A stretch of 64,000 nt of DNA from Vibrio sp. RE88 (GCF_013113835.1 NZ_VTYQ01000008.1:220202-284201), one strand, 5' to 3'. Counted from the stretch's first letter, positions 8,269-17,911 are shown. The notes: generated from the letters alone by a model not told the origin. A program made the numbers and translations.

Positions 8269-9246
8269 TTATCCAGAAACCGTCAGACTTTGGTAGTAGG
8301 CTGGTAACGCTTCTTCTAGCCAGAACCTCGGTTTGAGCGCGCTGCCAGTTAAGAAGCCAACATGTCCGCCTTGTTCGAACAGTCGATAGTCGATGTTGTC
8401 AGGGAGGACATACTTAGGGATCACGGCATCCGTCATGAAAGGGTCGTCTTTGGCATGGATGATTTGTGTCGGTATGCGAATGTCTTTGAGTCGATGAATA
8501 CCGGAGCAGCGCTGATAATAATCTTGTGCGTCTTTAAAGCCATGCAAGGGAGCGGTAATCAAGTCGTCAAATTCAAACAGCTTAGTGACACGCTTGATAC
8601 TTTGATAAGAGACATCGAGCTCACCTTTGATCAGGTGATGTTTGCGCAGAGCATTTTTCTTCAGCGATGAGAGCAAGTAAGTTTTGTACACCTTAGAGAA
8701 GCCTTTCTCGATGCGCTCTGAACATGCTGATAGATCGAGCGGCGCCGAGACGATGGTCGCTGCAGAAAGTAGTGGCTCTTGATTGTACTGCGCCAGATAG
8801 TTAGCCAACATGTTGCCACCCAGAGAAATCCCGACTGCGACTTTGGTTTGATTTGGTAGCTGTTGATTGAGCTGCTCAAGGAAGAAACGCGCATCTTCGA
8901 CTTCACCCGAATGATACGCACGTGCACGATGGTTCGGCTTACCGCTGCAGCCGCGAAAATGCATCATCACGGACAGCCAGCCATGTTGAGAAAAGGCGTG
9001 CATCAAGCCATTCGCGTAAGGGCTGTAAAAGCAGCCTTCCAGTCCATGAAACAAGACAAAAACAGGCTTTTTCTTAGCTTGCTCGGTTTGCCAGTCTTCA
9101 CTCCAAGCCAGATCGAGAAAATCACCATCCGGTGTGCTGAGCGTTTGCCAAAGCGGCTCAAACAGCGCCTTCTTACGAATAAAACGCGGCGCCAGAGTTT
9201 GCAGATGTGGATTGGCTAATCCTTTGGCAGCAATAAATTGAGTCAT
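8269..9246 (-). CDS. yheT: YheT-type alpha/beta hydrolase
   Basis: A 325-residue alpha/beta hydrolase of the AB-hydrolase-4 (YheT/Embp8) family. The nucleophile serine is in VGISLGGNMLANYL. An upstream FHGLEGCFYSPYANGLM segment supplies the oxyanion-hole region, and Asp in AKDDPFM plus His in GGHVGFL are the likely rest of the triad. The natural ester or amide substrate is unknown. It starts 11 bases downstream of the TIGR02444 gene stop, so it is in the yheS operon. Confidence 0.9.
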   Translation of the reverse strand: MTQFIAAKGLANPHLQTLAPRFIRKKALFEPLWQTLSTPDGDFLDLAWSEDWQTEQAKKKPVFVLFHGLEGCFYSPYANGLMHAFSQHGWLSVMMHFRGCSGKPNHRARAYHSGEVEDARFFLEQLNQQLPNQTKVAVGISLGGNMLANYLAQYNQEPLLSAATIVSAPLDLSACSERIEKGFSKVYKTYLLSSLKKNALRKHHLIKGELDVSYQSIKRVTKLFEFDDLITAPLHGFKDAQDYYQRCSGIHRLKDIRIPTQIIHAKDDPFMTDAVIPKYVLPDNIDYRLFEQGGHVGFLTGSALKPRFWLEEALPAYYQSLTVSG

Positions 9247-9257
9247 AAGAACGCCTA

Positions 9258-9734
9258 TCAGTGGGTGAAGTCATCGATGGATTGGGCAAAAACGTCGTGT
9301 AAATGTTCTCCGCCAAGCTGACGACAATATCTCAATGTCAGCGGTTCAGCTTGGTTAGTCTGTAATTCTATACTGTTGATGCAGTCGACCAGATCAGACT
9401 GCTGCTGCTTTTCGAGTTGTAATTCGAATTGCAAGGATTCTCTGTAGAGGGTATCCGGGACATGGGATTTGAGTTTACGGCGTAGGTCTCGATAGCTGTG
9501 TAGCAGTGTTTCTGACCGCCCCAAGCATTCTTCGACTTTATGCCAGTCTTCATCGAGAAACGCAGCCTGCTGTTCATCGAGCCATTTCAGTAGTAACAGC
9601 AGGTTTACATTGCCTTTGAACTGGTTTTGCAAATTAAGGCACGCATCTTTGACGTCTTTAACACTGTAATATTGCAGGCTGAACTGCCACAAGCGTTCTA
9701 GTGTGAGAGATACTGATACGTGCTTTGAGCTCAT
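9258..9734 (-). CDS. TIGR02444 family protein
   Basis: A 158-residue, largely helical, soluble protein with Leu/Gln-rich helices and no signal peptide. The N-terminal part (LERLWQFSLQYYSVKDVKDACLN) resembles the TIGR02444 family, of unknown function, which commonly accompanies yheS in Vibrio and relatives. Its start codon overlaps the yheS stop by four bases (ATGA), which indicates translational coupling. Confidence 0.8.
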   Translation of the reverse strand: MSSKHVSVSLTLERLWQFSLQYYSVKDVKDACLNLQNQFKGNVNLLLLLKWLDEQQAAFLDEDWHKVEECLGRSETLLHSYRDLRRKLKSHVPDTLYRESLQFELQLEKQQQSDLVDCINSIELQTNQAEPLTLRYCRQLGGEHLHDVFAQSIDDFTH

Positions 9735-11653
9735 TGACCGTTAAACTCCTGTTCCATCTGCTCCAGCTCCTCCTGCAGTGCCATCCATTCCATTTCGACG
9801 TCTTCCAGTTCGGCTTTAGCCTGACTCTGAGCGGTTAATACCTGATTAAGTTTAGCTTTATTTTCCGCTTCATACAGTGAGTTATCAGATAATTGCGTCT
9901 CTGCTTCCGCTAATTGATGACCGAGGGTCTCCATCTTAGCTTCAAGTTTGGTCAGTGTTTTGCGAACAGGAGCCGTCTGTTTACGGAATTCTGCTTCACG
10001 ACGCTTCTGCTCTTTCTTAGCGGCGGCAGTGTTGGTACTGCTCTTGTCTGGTTGCGCAGATTGTGCTTCGCGGCGCTCAGCTTTCTGTTGCTCTGTCAGC
10101 CATTTGTAGTAATCATTGAGATCGCCATCAAACGGTGCCACCTGACGATCATGCACCAGATAGAGGTCATCTGTGGTCGCACGCAGCAAGTAACGGTCGT
10201 GCGAGACAATCACCATTGCGCCTTCGAATGTTTGTAGCGCCAGCGTCAGGGCTTGGCGCATGTCCAAGTCTAAGTGGTTGGTCGGTTCATCAAGCAGCAA
10301 TAAGTTTGGCTTTTGCCAGACGATCAACGCCAACACGAGGCGTGCTTTCTCACCCCCAGAGAAAGGAGCCACTTTTTCCAGCGCTTTGTCACCTTGGAAT
10401 CCAAAGCTGCCCAGATAGTTACGCAGTTCAAGTTCGTTCTTGTCTGGCGCAATTTGCATCATATGCTGAAGAGGCGTTTCTTCTGGGTGCAAGGTTTCTA
10501 GCTGGTGCTGAGCGAAGTAACCAATCTTAACTCCTTGAGAGTAAGTCAGGTCGCCACCTTGTGGGTTCAACTCACGAGAAAGCAGTTTGATCAGAGTTGA
10601 TTTACCTGCGCCGTTACGTCCGAGTAGGCCTATGCGACTGCCGGGAACCAGATTGAGGCGGATTTTCTCTAGGATCAGATTGTCACCATAACCCGCTGAG
10701 ACCTCATCCATCATAATGATTGGGTTGGGCAACGCCTCTGGGTCACGGAACTCAAAGCTGAACGGGTTATCAAATTGCGCAGGAAGAACCTTCTCCATTT
10801 TCTCCAGTGCCTTTATGCGGCTTTGTGCTTGGCGAGCTTTGGAGGCTTTGTAACGGAAACGGTCGATATACTTTTGCATATGCGCCATTTGCTTCTGCTG
10901 TTTCTGAAATTGCGCTTGTTGCAGGAGCAATTTCTGGGCACGTTGGTCTTCAAACGAGGAGTAGTTGCCGGTGTACTCATTCATCTGCTCATTTTCGATA
11001 TGAATAATGCGGCCAACGATAGGATCGAGGAAGTCACGGTCGTGCGAGATCAGGACGAGAGTGCCCGGGTAGTTTTGCAGCCAGCGCTCTAACCACATCA
11101 CGGCATCAAGATCTAAGTGGTTAGTTGGCTCATCGAGCAACAATAAATCTGAGCGACATAGAAGGGCTTGGGCGAGGTTAAGGCGCATACGCCAACCACC
11201 AGAGAACTGAGTCAGATTCCAGTTCATCTGTTCCTGACTAAAGCCTAAACCATCAAGTAATTCAGCTGCGCGAGCGCGAATGCTGTAGCCCCCAATGGTT
11301 TCAATCTTGCCGTGTAATTCGGCAACCAGTGTACCGTTATCGGCTTGCTCTGCCTGGAGGAGCTGCGCTTCCAGTGCACGATATTCACGATCACCATCAA
11401 TGACGTATTCCAGCGCCGGACGTTCCAGTGCTGGTGTTTCCTGTGCTACCCAGGCCATCTCCCAATGCGAAGGCTTACTGAAGTTACCGGCATCAATCGA
11501 CAATTCGTCTTTAATTAATGCGAATAGGGTAGATTTACCGCAGCCGTTTTTTCCCACTAAGCCGACTTTGTCGCCTGGTTGAATGATTGCTGAGGTTTGA
11601 TCCAGTAGTGGCTTACCGCCACGCAACAGCTGGATGTCAGAAAAGGTAATCAT
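9731..11653 (-). CDS. yheS: ABC-F family ATPase YheS
   Basis: A 640-residue ABC-F protein with two nucleotide-binding domains and no membrane segment. Walker A motifs are GKNGCGKST and GRNGAGKST; signature motifs are FSGGWRMRLNLA and FSGGEKARLVLA; both Walker B segments read LLLDEPTNHLDLD. A charged linker rich in Gln, Lys and Arg joins the domains, and a coiled-coil tail of about 110 residues follows. ABC-F proteins bind ribosomes near the E site; YheS is a gammaproteobacterial housekeeping type rather than a resistance type. It is first of the run toward prkB and divergent from kefG. Confidence 0.95.
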   Translation of the reverse strand: MITFSDIQLLRGGKPLLDQTSAIIQPGDKVGLVGKNGCGKSTLFALIKDELSIDAGNFSKPSHWEMAWVAQETPALERPALEYVIDGDREYRALEAQLLQAEQADNGTLVAELHGKIETIGGYSIRARAAELLDGLGFSQEQMNWNLTQFSGGWRMRLNLAQALLCRSDLLLLDEPTNHLDLDAVMWLERWLQNYPGTLVLISHDRDFLDPIVGRIIHIENEQMNEYTGNYSSFEDQRAQKLLLQQAQFQKQQKQMAHMQKYIDRFRYKASKARQAQSRIKALEKMEKVLPAQFDNPFSFEFRDPEALPNPIIMMDEVSAGYGDNLILEKIRLNLVPGSRIGLLGRNGAGKSTLIKLLSRELNPQGGDLTYSQGVKIGYFAQHQLETLHPEETPLQHMMQIAPDKNELELRNYLGSFGFQGDKALEKVAPFSGGEKARLVLALIVWQKPNLLLLDEPTNHLDLDMRQALTLALQTFEGAMVIVSHDRYLLRATTDDLYLVHDRQVAPFDGDLNDYYKWLTEQQKAERREAQSAQPDKSSTNTAAAKKEQKRREAEFRKQTAPVRKTLTKLEAKMETLGHQLAEAETQLSDNSLYEAENKAKLNQVLTAQSQAKAELEDVEMEWMALQEELEQMEQEFNGQ

Positions 11654-11805
11654 AATCTTGTGCTTTATTCTTGCTCGTGTCGCGTCGAATAGTAGGGGGA
11701 ATGAGATAAAATGTCGATCATTGCGTTATGCTTAACAACAACGTATAACAAACCGATAACGATAAAATTGTACTTTATACCTACTTAAGTATTGAAAACA
11801 AAAGG

Positions 11806-12414
11806 ATGGCTGCTTACGGAATGGCTGTAAACGATTTAAATACTGAGTCGCCTGACAAACCGAAAGTGCTGGTGATTTACGCTCACCCTGAATCACAAAG
11901 CTCTGTCGCAAACCAAGTGATGATCAAGAAGATAACCGCGCTTGATCACGTCACTGTGCATGATATTTACGCACATTACCCTGACTTTTTTATTGATGTA
12001 GATGCTGAGCAGCAGCGTTTGCTCGATCACGATGTGATTGTTTTTCAACATCCTTTGTATATGTACTCCTGTCCGGCCTTGCTGAAGGAATGGATGGACC
12101 GTGTGTTGGGCAAGGGGTTCGCTTATGGAAAAGGTGAAGCATTGAAGGGCAAACATTGGCGCAGTGTGATTACCACCGGTGGTAATGAGGATGCGTTTGG
12201 TAGCGAAGGTTACAACAAGTACCCACTATCGGAAATTTTGCAGCCCTTTGAGTTGACCGCTGCCTTATGTCAGATGGCGTGGATAGAGCCTCTGGTGCTT
12301 TACTGGGCCAGAAATGTATCCGATATGGACCGTTATCAGCATGCTGAGCAATATCGTCAGTGGCTACTCGACCCTATTATGTCTTTAACCGCAGGAGAAA
12401 TTCATGGCACTTGA
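11806..12414 (+). CDS. kefG: Glutathione-regulated potassium-efflux ancillary protein KefG
   Basis: A 202-residue flavodoxin-like quinone reductase-fold protein that activates KefB. The N-terminus VLVIYAHPESQSSVANQVM, FQHPLYMYSCPALLKEWMDRV and ITTGGNEDAFG are diagnostic. Two starts are possible, 11806 and 11821; neither has an ideally spaced SD, since AAAAGG abuts the first. The 3' end overlaps kefB by 11 bases, so the two are translationally coupled. Confidence 0.92.
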   Translation: MAAYGMAVNDLNTESPDKPKVLVIYAHPESQSSVANQVMIKKITALDHVTVHDIYAHYPDFFIDVDAEQQRLLDHDVIVFQHPLYMYSCPALLKEWMDRVLGKGFAYGKGEALKGKHWRSVITTGGNEDAFGSEGYNKYPLSEILQPFELTAALCQMAWIEPLVLYWARNVSDMDRYQHAEQYRQWLLDPIMSLTAGEIHGT

Positions 12415-14197
12415 AAATGATTTTCTTCAGAGCAGCGTGATCTTTCTTACCGCAGCGGTGGTTGCGGTGCCGTTGGCGCAACGCTTAGGGCTCGGTTCTG
12501 TACTGGGTTATTTGCTGGCAGGTATTACTATCGGCCCTTGGGGGCTAGGCCTTATCAGTGACGTTGAAGCGATTCTCCATTTCGCTGAATTTGGCGTGGT
12601 TTTACTGCTGTTTTTGATCGGTCTAGAACTGAATCCCAAAAAGTTATTGCAGATGAAAGGGCCAATCCTCGGGCTCGGTGGTGCACAAGTGGTGATTACT
12701 ACCGCGGTGCTGGCAAGCGTGACCAATCTCGCCGGGGTCAGTTGGCAAACCAGCTTAGTCATCGGTATGGGGCTGGCGTTGTCGTCAACCGCTATCGCGC
12801 TGAAAGTGATTGAAGAACGAGGTTTGGCTGGCAGTGAAGCCGGTCAGTCAGGTTTTGCTGTGTTGCTCTTTCAGGATATTGCAGTTATCCCCATGTTGGC
12901 GATTCTGCCCATTCTGGCAGGAAACACCGCAGGTGACTGGCTCGATGCGATGTGGATGCTCGGTGGTGTCATTGGCCTTCTGGTTGGCGGCCATTTTCTA
13001 CTTCGTCCACTGTTCCGTTATGTGGTACTGAGTGGGGTTCGAGAGCTATTTACTGTCGCTGCGCTGCTGCTGGTCATCGGAATTGCACTGCTAATGCAGC
13101 ATCTCGGTCTGTCTATGGCACTGGGTACTTTCCTTGCTGGCGTTCTCCTAGCGGAGAGCGAGTATCGCCATGAGCTCGAAATTGCCATCGAACCGTTTAA
13201 AGGGCTACTGCTAGGTTTATTCTTTATTGCGGTTGGTATGGCTGTGAACTTAGGTTTATTAGCTCTGGAACCGTGGAACGTGCTGGTAGCGGTGTTTGGA
13301 CTAGTGACCGTTAAAGCCGTCATTCTTTATTTTCTTGCTCGATTGGCAGGGAGTAAGCCCAAAGCCCGCAGTAAGATGGCGGCTATTCTAAGCCAAGGTG
13401 GTGAGTTCGCGTTTGTTATCTTTACCGCGGCGAGTGCAGAAGGGTTGTTGGCGCAAGAGCAAACAGCTTTCTTACTGGTTGTGGTGAGTCTGTCTATGGT
13501 TACCACACCACTGTTATTGATGGCACAAAGTAAATGGTATGCACGGGGCTTAAACGAAGATGCGGGATCGCTACGCACTGATGTGGTTAACCGCCAGCCA
13601 AGGGTGATCATCGCTGGTTTTGGTCGCTTTGGTCAGATTGTTGGCCGACTGATGTACGCCAACAAAATTCGAGTGACGGTACTTGAAAGTGACGCCAGTC
13701 AGATCCAATTACTCAGGAAGTATGGCTATAAGGTGTTTTATGGTGATGCGACTCAGCTAGACTTGCTGCGTGCCGCTGGAGCAGATAAAGCCGAAGCCAT
13801 GGTGATTTGTACCGACTCACCGGATGAAATCATGAAGATTGTCGATCTGTGTCAGTACCACTTCCCGCATCTTAAGTTGCTGGCGCGGGCACGAAGTCGG
13901 GTTGAAGCCTATCAGCTTCTGAGCCACGGGGTGGATAACTACTCAAGGGAAACTTTCCTCGGAGCGTTGGACTTAGGCCGTCAAGCGTTAACTGAGCTCG
14001 GCATGCACCCGTATCAGGCCAAGCGAGCTGAAGCGCACTTTAGAAAATTAGATAATGCGATGCTGAAAGAACTGTTGCCTCAGCATCACGAAGACAAGCA
14101 ATTGGCCATGAGAGCCAAAGAAGCCCGAAAAGAACTGGAAGAAATCTTTGGTCGCGAGATGGAAAAAGATCAGCAATCAAAGAGCTTCTGGGATTAA
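12404..14197 (+). CDS. kefB: Glutathione-regulated potassium/proton antiporter KefB
   Basis: A 597-residue inner-membrane CPA2 antiporter that effluxes potassium in exchange for protons during electrophile stress. Residues 1 to about 385 form a dozen hydrophobic segments. LFQDIAVIP contains the conserved ion-site aspartate, and FFIAVGMAVNL follows. An RCK_N (Rossmann) domain begins near residue 400 with IIAGFGRFGQIVGR and ends near 520. Overlap with kefG supports the pairing. Confidence 0.94.
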   Translation: MALENDFLQSSVIFLTAAVVAVPLAQRLGLGSVLGYLLAGITIGPWGLGLISDVEAILHFAEFGVVLLLFLIGLELNPKKLLQMKGPILGLGGAQVVITTAVLASVTNLAGVSWQTSLVIGMGLALSSTAIALKVIEERGLAGSEAGQSGFAVLLFQDIAVIPMLAILPILAGNTAGDWLDAMWMLGGVIGLLVGGHFLLRPLFRYVVLSGVRELFTVAALLLVIGIALLMQHLGLSMALGTFLAGVLLAESEYRHELEIAIEPFKGLLLGLFFIAVGMAVNLGLLALEPWNVLVAVFGLVTVKAVILYFLARLAGSKPKARSKMAAILSQGGEFAFVIFTAASAEGLLAQEQTAFLLVVVSLSMVTTPLLLMAQSKWYARGLNEDAGSLRTDVVNRQPRVIIAGFGRFGQIVGRLMYANKIRVTVLESDASQIQLLRKYGYKVFYGDATQLDLLRAAGADKAEAMVICTDSPDEIMKIVDLCQYHFPHLKLLARARSRVEAYQLLSHGVDNYSRETFLGALDLGRQALTELGMHPYQAKRAEAHFRKLDNAMLKELLPQHHEDKQLAMRAKEARKELEEIFGREMEKDQQSKSFWD

Positions 14198-14249
14198 ATC
14201 CAAACCTTCCCAGTGCAGGATGAACATCCCATGCTGGTGAAGGTTTACG

Positions 14250-14459
14250 TTGTGGAATGAAAAAATGAAAAAAAGATTTATCGCTGGAGCGAGCTGCCCG
14301 AAGTGTTCTCAGCAAGACACCTTACGCTGGTGGATAGAAAATAATATTGAGTTAGTCGAGTGTGTTGAGTGTGAATATCAGGATCAGCGTAAACCGCAGT
14401 CTGTGGAGAAAACTGAACACTCGCAACAAGAGATGATCGGTATTTTTAAGCCGGATTGA
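14250..14459 (+). CDS. yheV: YheV family putative metal-binding protein
   Basis: A small protein of about 65-69 residues with KRFIAGASCPKC, then VECVECEY and a C-terminal IGIFKPD. The four cysteines in two CxxC pairs suggest a zinc ribbon. Two starts compete: TTG at 14250, with GAAGG six bases upstream, and ATG at 14265. E. coli YheV begins close to the KRFIAGA segment, which fits either. It follows kefB by 52 bases, as in E. coli. Confidence 0.88.
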   Translation: MWNEKMKKRFIAGASCPKCSQQDTLRWWIENNIELVECVECEYQDQRKPQSVEKTEHSQQEMIGIFKPD

Positions 14460-14510
14460 TTGAGTTTCTTTATTTGATCCCCATAATACCCTACATAGAA
14501 AATTGTTATT

Positions 14511-14540
14511 CGGAGCAATTCAATTGCTCCGTTTCTTTAT
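14511..14540 (+). terminator. Terminator of the kefG-kefB-yheV transcript
   Basis: A 21-base perfect dyad (CGGAGCAATT, C, AATTGCTCCG at 14511-14531) is followed by TTTCTTTAT. The T-run is interrupted, so efficiency may be moderate. Confidence 0.7.
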
Positions 14541-14555
14541 CTCCTTGGAGTCATT

Positions 14556-15122
14556 ATGAAAATTGAAAAGAACGTAGTAGTAAGCCTTGCTTACCAGGTG
14601 AAACTGGAAGATGGCGCAGTGGTTGATCAGTCAACAGCAGAAGCACCACTGGATTACCTACACGGCAACAACAACCTGATCACAGGTCTTGAAACTGCAC
14701 TGGAAGGTAAAGAAGCGGGCGCTCAGTTCTCAGTAACAGTGTCTCCTGAAGAAGCATACGGCGATCATAACGACGCGCTTGTTCAGCGTGTACCTGCGAA
14801 TGTTTTCCAAGGTGTTGACCAGATTGAAGTGGGCATGCGTTTCCTAGCGGATACTGACCAAGGTCCAATCCCAGTGGAAGTGACAGAAGTTGACGGTGAT
14901 GAAGTGGTGGTTGACGGTAACCACATGCTTGCAGGCCAAACGCTGACATTCGACGTTGAAGTTGTTGCAACACGTGAAGCGACAGCAGACGAGATCGAAC
15001 ATGGCCATGTTCACCAAGCTGGCGCACACGATCACGAAGGCGGTTGTTGTGGCGGCGACCATGACCATGCTGAAGAGAAGAAAGACGGTTGCTGCGGTGG
15101 CGGTAGCTGCGGTTCTCACTAA
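14556..15122 (+). CDS. slyD: FKBP-type peptidyl-prolyl isomerase and metallochaperone SlyD
   Basis: A 188-residue SlyD. An FKBP core (GLETALEGKEAGAQFSVTV) holds the insert-in-flap chaperone domain in the middle. The last 40 residues are packed with His and Cys (HGHVHQAGAHDHEGG, CCGG, HDH, GCCGGGSCGSH). This tail binds nickel and supports hydrogenase and urease maturation in characterised species. It carries its own SD (CTTGGAG) and is flanked by terminators, so it is monocistronic. Confidence 0.96.
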   Translation: MKIEKNVVVSLAYQVKLEDGAVVDQSTAEAPLDYLHGNNNLITGLETALEGKEAGAQFSVTVSPEEAYGDHNDALVQRVPANVFQGVDQIEVGMRFLADTDQGPIPVEVTEVDGDEVVVDGNHMLAGQTLTFDVEVVATREATADEIEHGHVHQAGAHDHEGGCCGGDHDHAEEKKDGCCGGGSCGSH

Positions 15123-15164
15123 TAGAGAAAAACCACCTGAGTACTGTGCTCAGGTGTTGATTTT

Positions 15165-15198
15165 AAAGCGCAAGCTAAGTGATTAGCTTGCGCTTTTT
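15165..15198 (+). terminator. Terminator after slyD
   Basis: AAAGCGCAAGCTAA and TTAGCTTGCGCTTT pair perfectly over GTGA, with the T-run continuing after the stem. A weaker hairpin (ACCTGAG/CTCAGGT, about 15134-15154) precedes it. Confidence 0.88.
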
Positions 15199-15247
15199 AT
15201 TTATCTAAGGTGTGATGAGAGCAAAGCACACTGCAAAGGAGTAGGAT

Positions 15248-16189
15248 GTGAGCAAACCATTTTCAATTGCGATTCATGGCGGCGCGGGGACAATTTTACG
15301 TGAACAGATGAGTGACGAGTTAAAGGCGGACATTCTCAACGATTTAGAAAAGTCCGTTCGTGCTGGTCATGATGTTCTTGCTCTTGGTGGTGATGCGATA
15401 GATGCCGTCGTTGCTGCGGTGAAGGTGCTGGAGGACTCAGTCAACTTTAACGCTGGCCGAGGTTCTGTATTAACGCACAAGGAAATCGTTGAGATGGATG
15501 CCTCTGTTATGCACGGCAGAGAGGCTAATGCAGGTGCTGTTGCAGGCGTGCGCCATATTCGTAATCCGATTGAGCTGGCTCGTGACGTGATGACAGACAG
15601 TAACCATGTACTGTTGATCGGAGATGGGGCCGAAGAGTTTGCCTTTGAGCAGGGGCATCAATACACCGAACAAGATTACTTCTTCACTGACCGACGCTAT
15701 GACCAACTGCAATCGATGAAAGAGAAAGGCCTATTTGCCTTATCCGAGTCGAAATACCCGGATGACAAGAAATACGGTACAGTCGGCGCTGTTGCTCTAG
15801 ACAAGCAAGGCAATTTAGCGGCAGCCACTAGTACTGGTGGTGTGACCAACAAAAAGTACGGTCGGGTGGGGGATTCTTCCATCATTGGCGCGGGTACGTT
15901 TGCCGAAAATGGTAACGTGGCGGTATCGACCACCGGAATGGGGGAATACTTTATTCGCAAGACTGTCGCGAGTGATGTGGCAGCGCGGATGCGTTATCTC
16001 AAGGAAGATGTGCACACGGCCTGTGAGACTGTGATTCAAGGTGAGTTGAAGGCCATGGGTGGCGAAGGTGGTCTGATCGCCATTGACGGTGATGGACATG
16101 TCCACTTTGCGATGAACAGCAGTGGCATGTACCGAGCGAGCATTGGCACAGATGGCAGCCTGCTAGTGAAGATTTATTCGGATGAGTAG
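15248..16189 (+). CDS. iaaA: Isoaspartyl peptidase/L-asparaginase (Ntn hydrolase)
   Basis: A 313-residue plant-type asparaginase/beta-aspartyl peptidase. The precursor is expected to self-cleave before Thr178 in KKYGTVGAVALD, making the N-terminal nucleophile; NAGRGSVLT and GGVTNKKYGRVGDS are conserved substrate-site segments. There is no signal peptide, so it acts in the cytoplasm on isoaspartyl dipeptides from protein turnover. The start is GTG at 15248, six bases after AAGGAG; the ATG two bases earlier runs straight into a stop. It sits alone between slyD and purA. Confidence 0.9.
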   Translation: MSKPFSIAIHGGAGTILREQMSDELKADILNDLEKSVRAGHDVLALGGDAIDAVVAAVKVLEDSVNFNAGRGSVLTHKEIVEMDASVMHGREANAGAVAGVRHIRNPIELARDVMTDSNHVLLIGDGAEEFAFEQGHQYTEQDYFFTDRRYDQLQSMKEKGLFALSESKYPDDKKYGTVGAVALDKQGNLAAATSTGGVTNKKYGRVGDSSIIGAGTFAENGNVAVSTTGMGEYFIRKTVASDVAARMRYLKEDVHTACETVIQGELKAMGGEGGLIAIDGDGHVHFAMNSSGMYRASIGTDGSLLVKIYSDE

Positions 16190-16262
16190 GGTCAAAACGA
16201 CCCCTAATAGTAGCACTAACAAAGGGTTAGTGCTTCATTACACTTCTATGATTAAAAAATGA

Positions 16263-16291
16263 CTGCAAGAAGTGTGATTCAGTGCTAGAAT
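16263..16291 (+). promoter_or_regulatory. Possible purA promoter
   Basis: CTGCAA and TAGAAT lie 17 bases apart, 31 bases ahead of the purA start. The -35 match is weak. A hairpin (GCACTAAC/GGTTAGTGC, around 16208-16229) lies just upstream and may end the iaaA transcript, though its T-run is poor. I see no PurR-like box here. Confidence 0.4.
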
Positions 16292-16322
16292 CCATTTTTA
16301 ACTAGCAATCAGACTTGGAAAG

Positions 16323-17639
16323 ATGGGAAATAACGTAGTCGTTCTGGGCACCCAATGGGGTGACGAAGGTAAAGGTAAAATCGTAGACCTTTTAACTGAA
16401 GATGCAAAATACGTGGTTCGCTACCAAGGCGGTCACAACGCAGGTCACACTCTAGTCATTGACGGTGAAAAAACCGTTCTTCACTTAATTCCATCAGGTA
16501 TTCTTCGCGATAACGTAAAATGTGTTATCGGTAATGGCGTAGTACTATCGCCTGAAGCTCTCCTTAAAGAAATGAAGCCTCTTGAAGAGCGCGGTATTCC
16601 AGTACGCGAGCGTCTTTTCGTTTCTGAAGCTTGTCCTCTAATTCTTCCGTACCACATCGCTATCGACAACGCGCGTGAAATCGCTCGTGGCGCGAAAGCT
16701 ATCGGTACAACGGGTCGTGGTATCGGTCCAGCTTACGAAGATAAAGTGGCTCGTCGCGGTCTACGCGTTGGTGACCTTTTCGATAAAGAAATGTTCGCTG
16801 AGAAACTAAAAGAAGTGATGGAATTCCATAACTTCCAGCTAGAGCACTTCTACAAAGCAGAAACAGTAAGCTACGAAGAAGTACTTGAGCAGTGCATGGG
16901 TTACGCAGATCTTCTTACTTCGATGGTAATGGACGTAACTGACGAACTAGACGCAGCACGTAAGCGCGGCGACAAGATCATGTTCGAAGGTGCTCAAGGT
17001 ACACTACTTGATATTGACCACGGTACTTACCCATACGTAACGTCTTCTAACACGACGGCTGGTGGTGTTGCTGCAGGTTCTGGTTTTGGCCCTCGTCATA
17101 TCGGTTACATCCTTGGTATCACTAAAGCGTACTGTACTCGCGTTGGTTCAGGTCCATTCCCAACAGAACTTTACGATGGTCTAGATAAGCAAGATCCAGT
17201 AGGTAAGCACCTAGGTGATGTTGGCCACGAGTTTGGCGCAACAACTGGTCGTCTACGTCGTACTGGTTGGTTTGATGCAGTGGCAATGCGCCGTGCAATC
17301 CAAATCAACTCACTAACAGGTATGTGTCTGACTAAACTAGACGTTCTTGATGGTCTGAAAGAGATCAAGATCTGTACTGGTTACAAGATGAAAGATGGCG
17401 CTATCCTAGAAGTTTCTCCAATGGCAGCTGAGTCATTCGAAGAAGCAACACCAATCTACGAAACTATGCCAGGTTGGTCTGAGACAACATTTGGTGCTAA
17501 GTCTATCGACGCGCTTCCACAAGCGGCTCTAGACTACATCAAACGCATTGAAGAGCTAACGGGTGTGCCTGTGGATATTATCTCTACTGGCCCAGACCGT
17601 AACGAAACAATCATCAAGGTTCACCCTTACGAAGCTTAA
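16323..17639 (+). CDS. purA: Adenylosuccinate synthetase
   Basis: A 438-residue enzyme that joins IMP and aspartate with GTP to make adenylosuccinate, the first committed step to AMP. The GTP loop is GDEGKGKIVD near the N-terminus, with GHNAGHT and GTTGRGIGPAYEDK for IMP binding. The C-terminus LTGVPVDIISTGPDRNETI holds the guanine-recognition segment. Length is standard. Codon use is strongly biased, as expected of a highly expressed gene. Confidence 0.98.
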   Translation: MGNNVVVLGTQWGDEGKGKIVDLLTEDAKYVVRYQGGHNAGHTLVIDGEKTVLHLIPSGILRDNVKCVIGNGVVLSPEALLKEMKPLEERGIPVRERLFVSEACPLILPYHIAIDNAREIARGAKAIGTTGRGIGPAYEDKVARRGLRVGDLFDKEMFAEKLKEVMEFHNFQLEHFYKAETVSYEEVLEQCMGYADLLTSMVMDVTDELDAARKRGDKIMFEGAQGTLLDIDHGTYPYVTSSNTTAGGVAAGSGFGPRHIGYILGITKAYCTRVGSGPFPTELYDGLDKQDPVGKHLGDVGHEFGATTGRLRRTGWFDAVAMRRAIQINSLTGMCLTKLDVLDGLKEIKICTGYKMKDGAILEVSPMAAESFEEATPIYETMPGWSETTFGAKSIDALPQAALDYIKRIEELTGVPVDIISTGPDRNETIIKVHPYEA

Positions 17640-17660
17640 TTCTGATTGTTATCAATGATT

Positions 17661-17692
17661 AAAAAAACCAGCGCATTAGCGCTGGTTTTTTT
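17661..17692 (+). terminator. Terminator of purA
   Basis: AAAAAAACCAGCGC and GCGCTGGTTTTTTT form a perfect stem with an ATTA loop. The A-tract also allows function from the other strand. Confidence 0.92.
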
Positions 17693-17760
17693 ATGCTCAA
17701 TTTTCATGCATTATCTATACTGACAGTGGCAAGTTTTTGCCAGTCGTCGGCAATTTTGAT

Positions 17761-17787
17761 TAAAGAGTTAGCAGCCATTGCCGATAC
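17761..17787 (+). promoter_or_regulatory. Sigma-28 (FliA) type promoter of motX
   Basis: TAAA at 17761-17764 and GCCGATAC at 17780-17787 are exactly 15 bases apart, matching the flagellar consensus TAAA-N15-GCCGATAA at all but the last base. The predicted leader is about 115 bases. FliA control of motX is known in Vibrio cholerae, so site and gene agree. Confidence 0.85.
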
Positions 17788-17911
17788 AGGTATCAAGATT
17801 GCCGTTTATGCGGTTAATCCTAAACATACAGGTTGCTAAGAACCCAGCTTGTATAACCTGTCTTGGTGAGTAGACAGGTGGAGACATTATCGAAGTCAAA
17901 GAGTGCAGACA

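Noticed and set aside
10135..10530. A 131-codon plus-strand ORF opposite yheS
   Set aside because: It is antisense to the conserved ABC-F ATPase and shows no protein motif.
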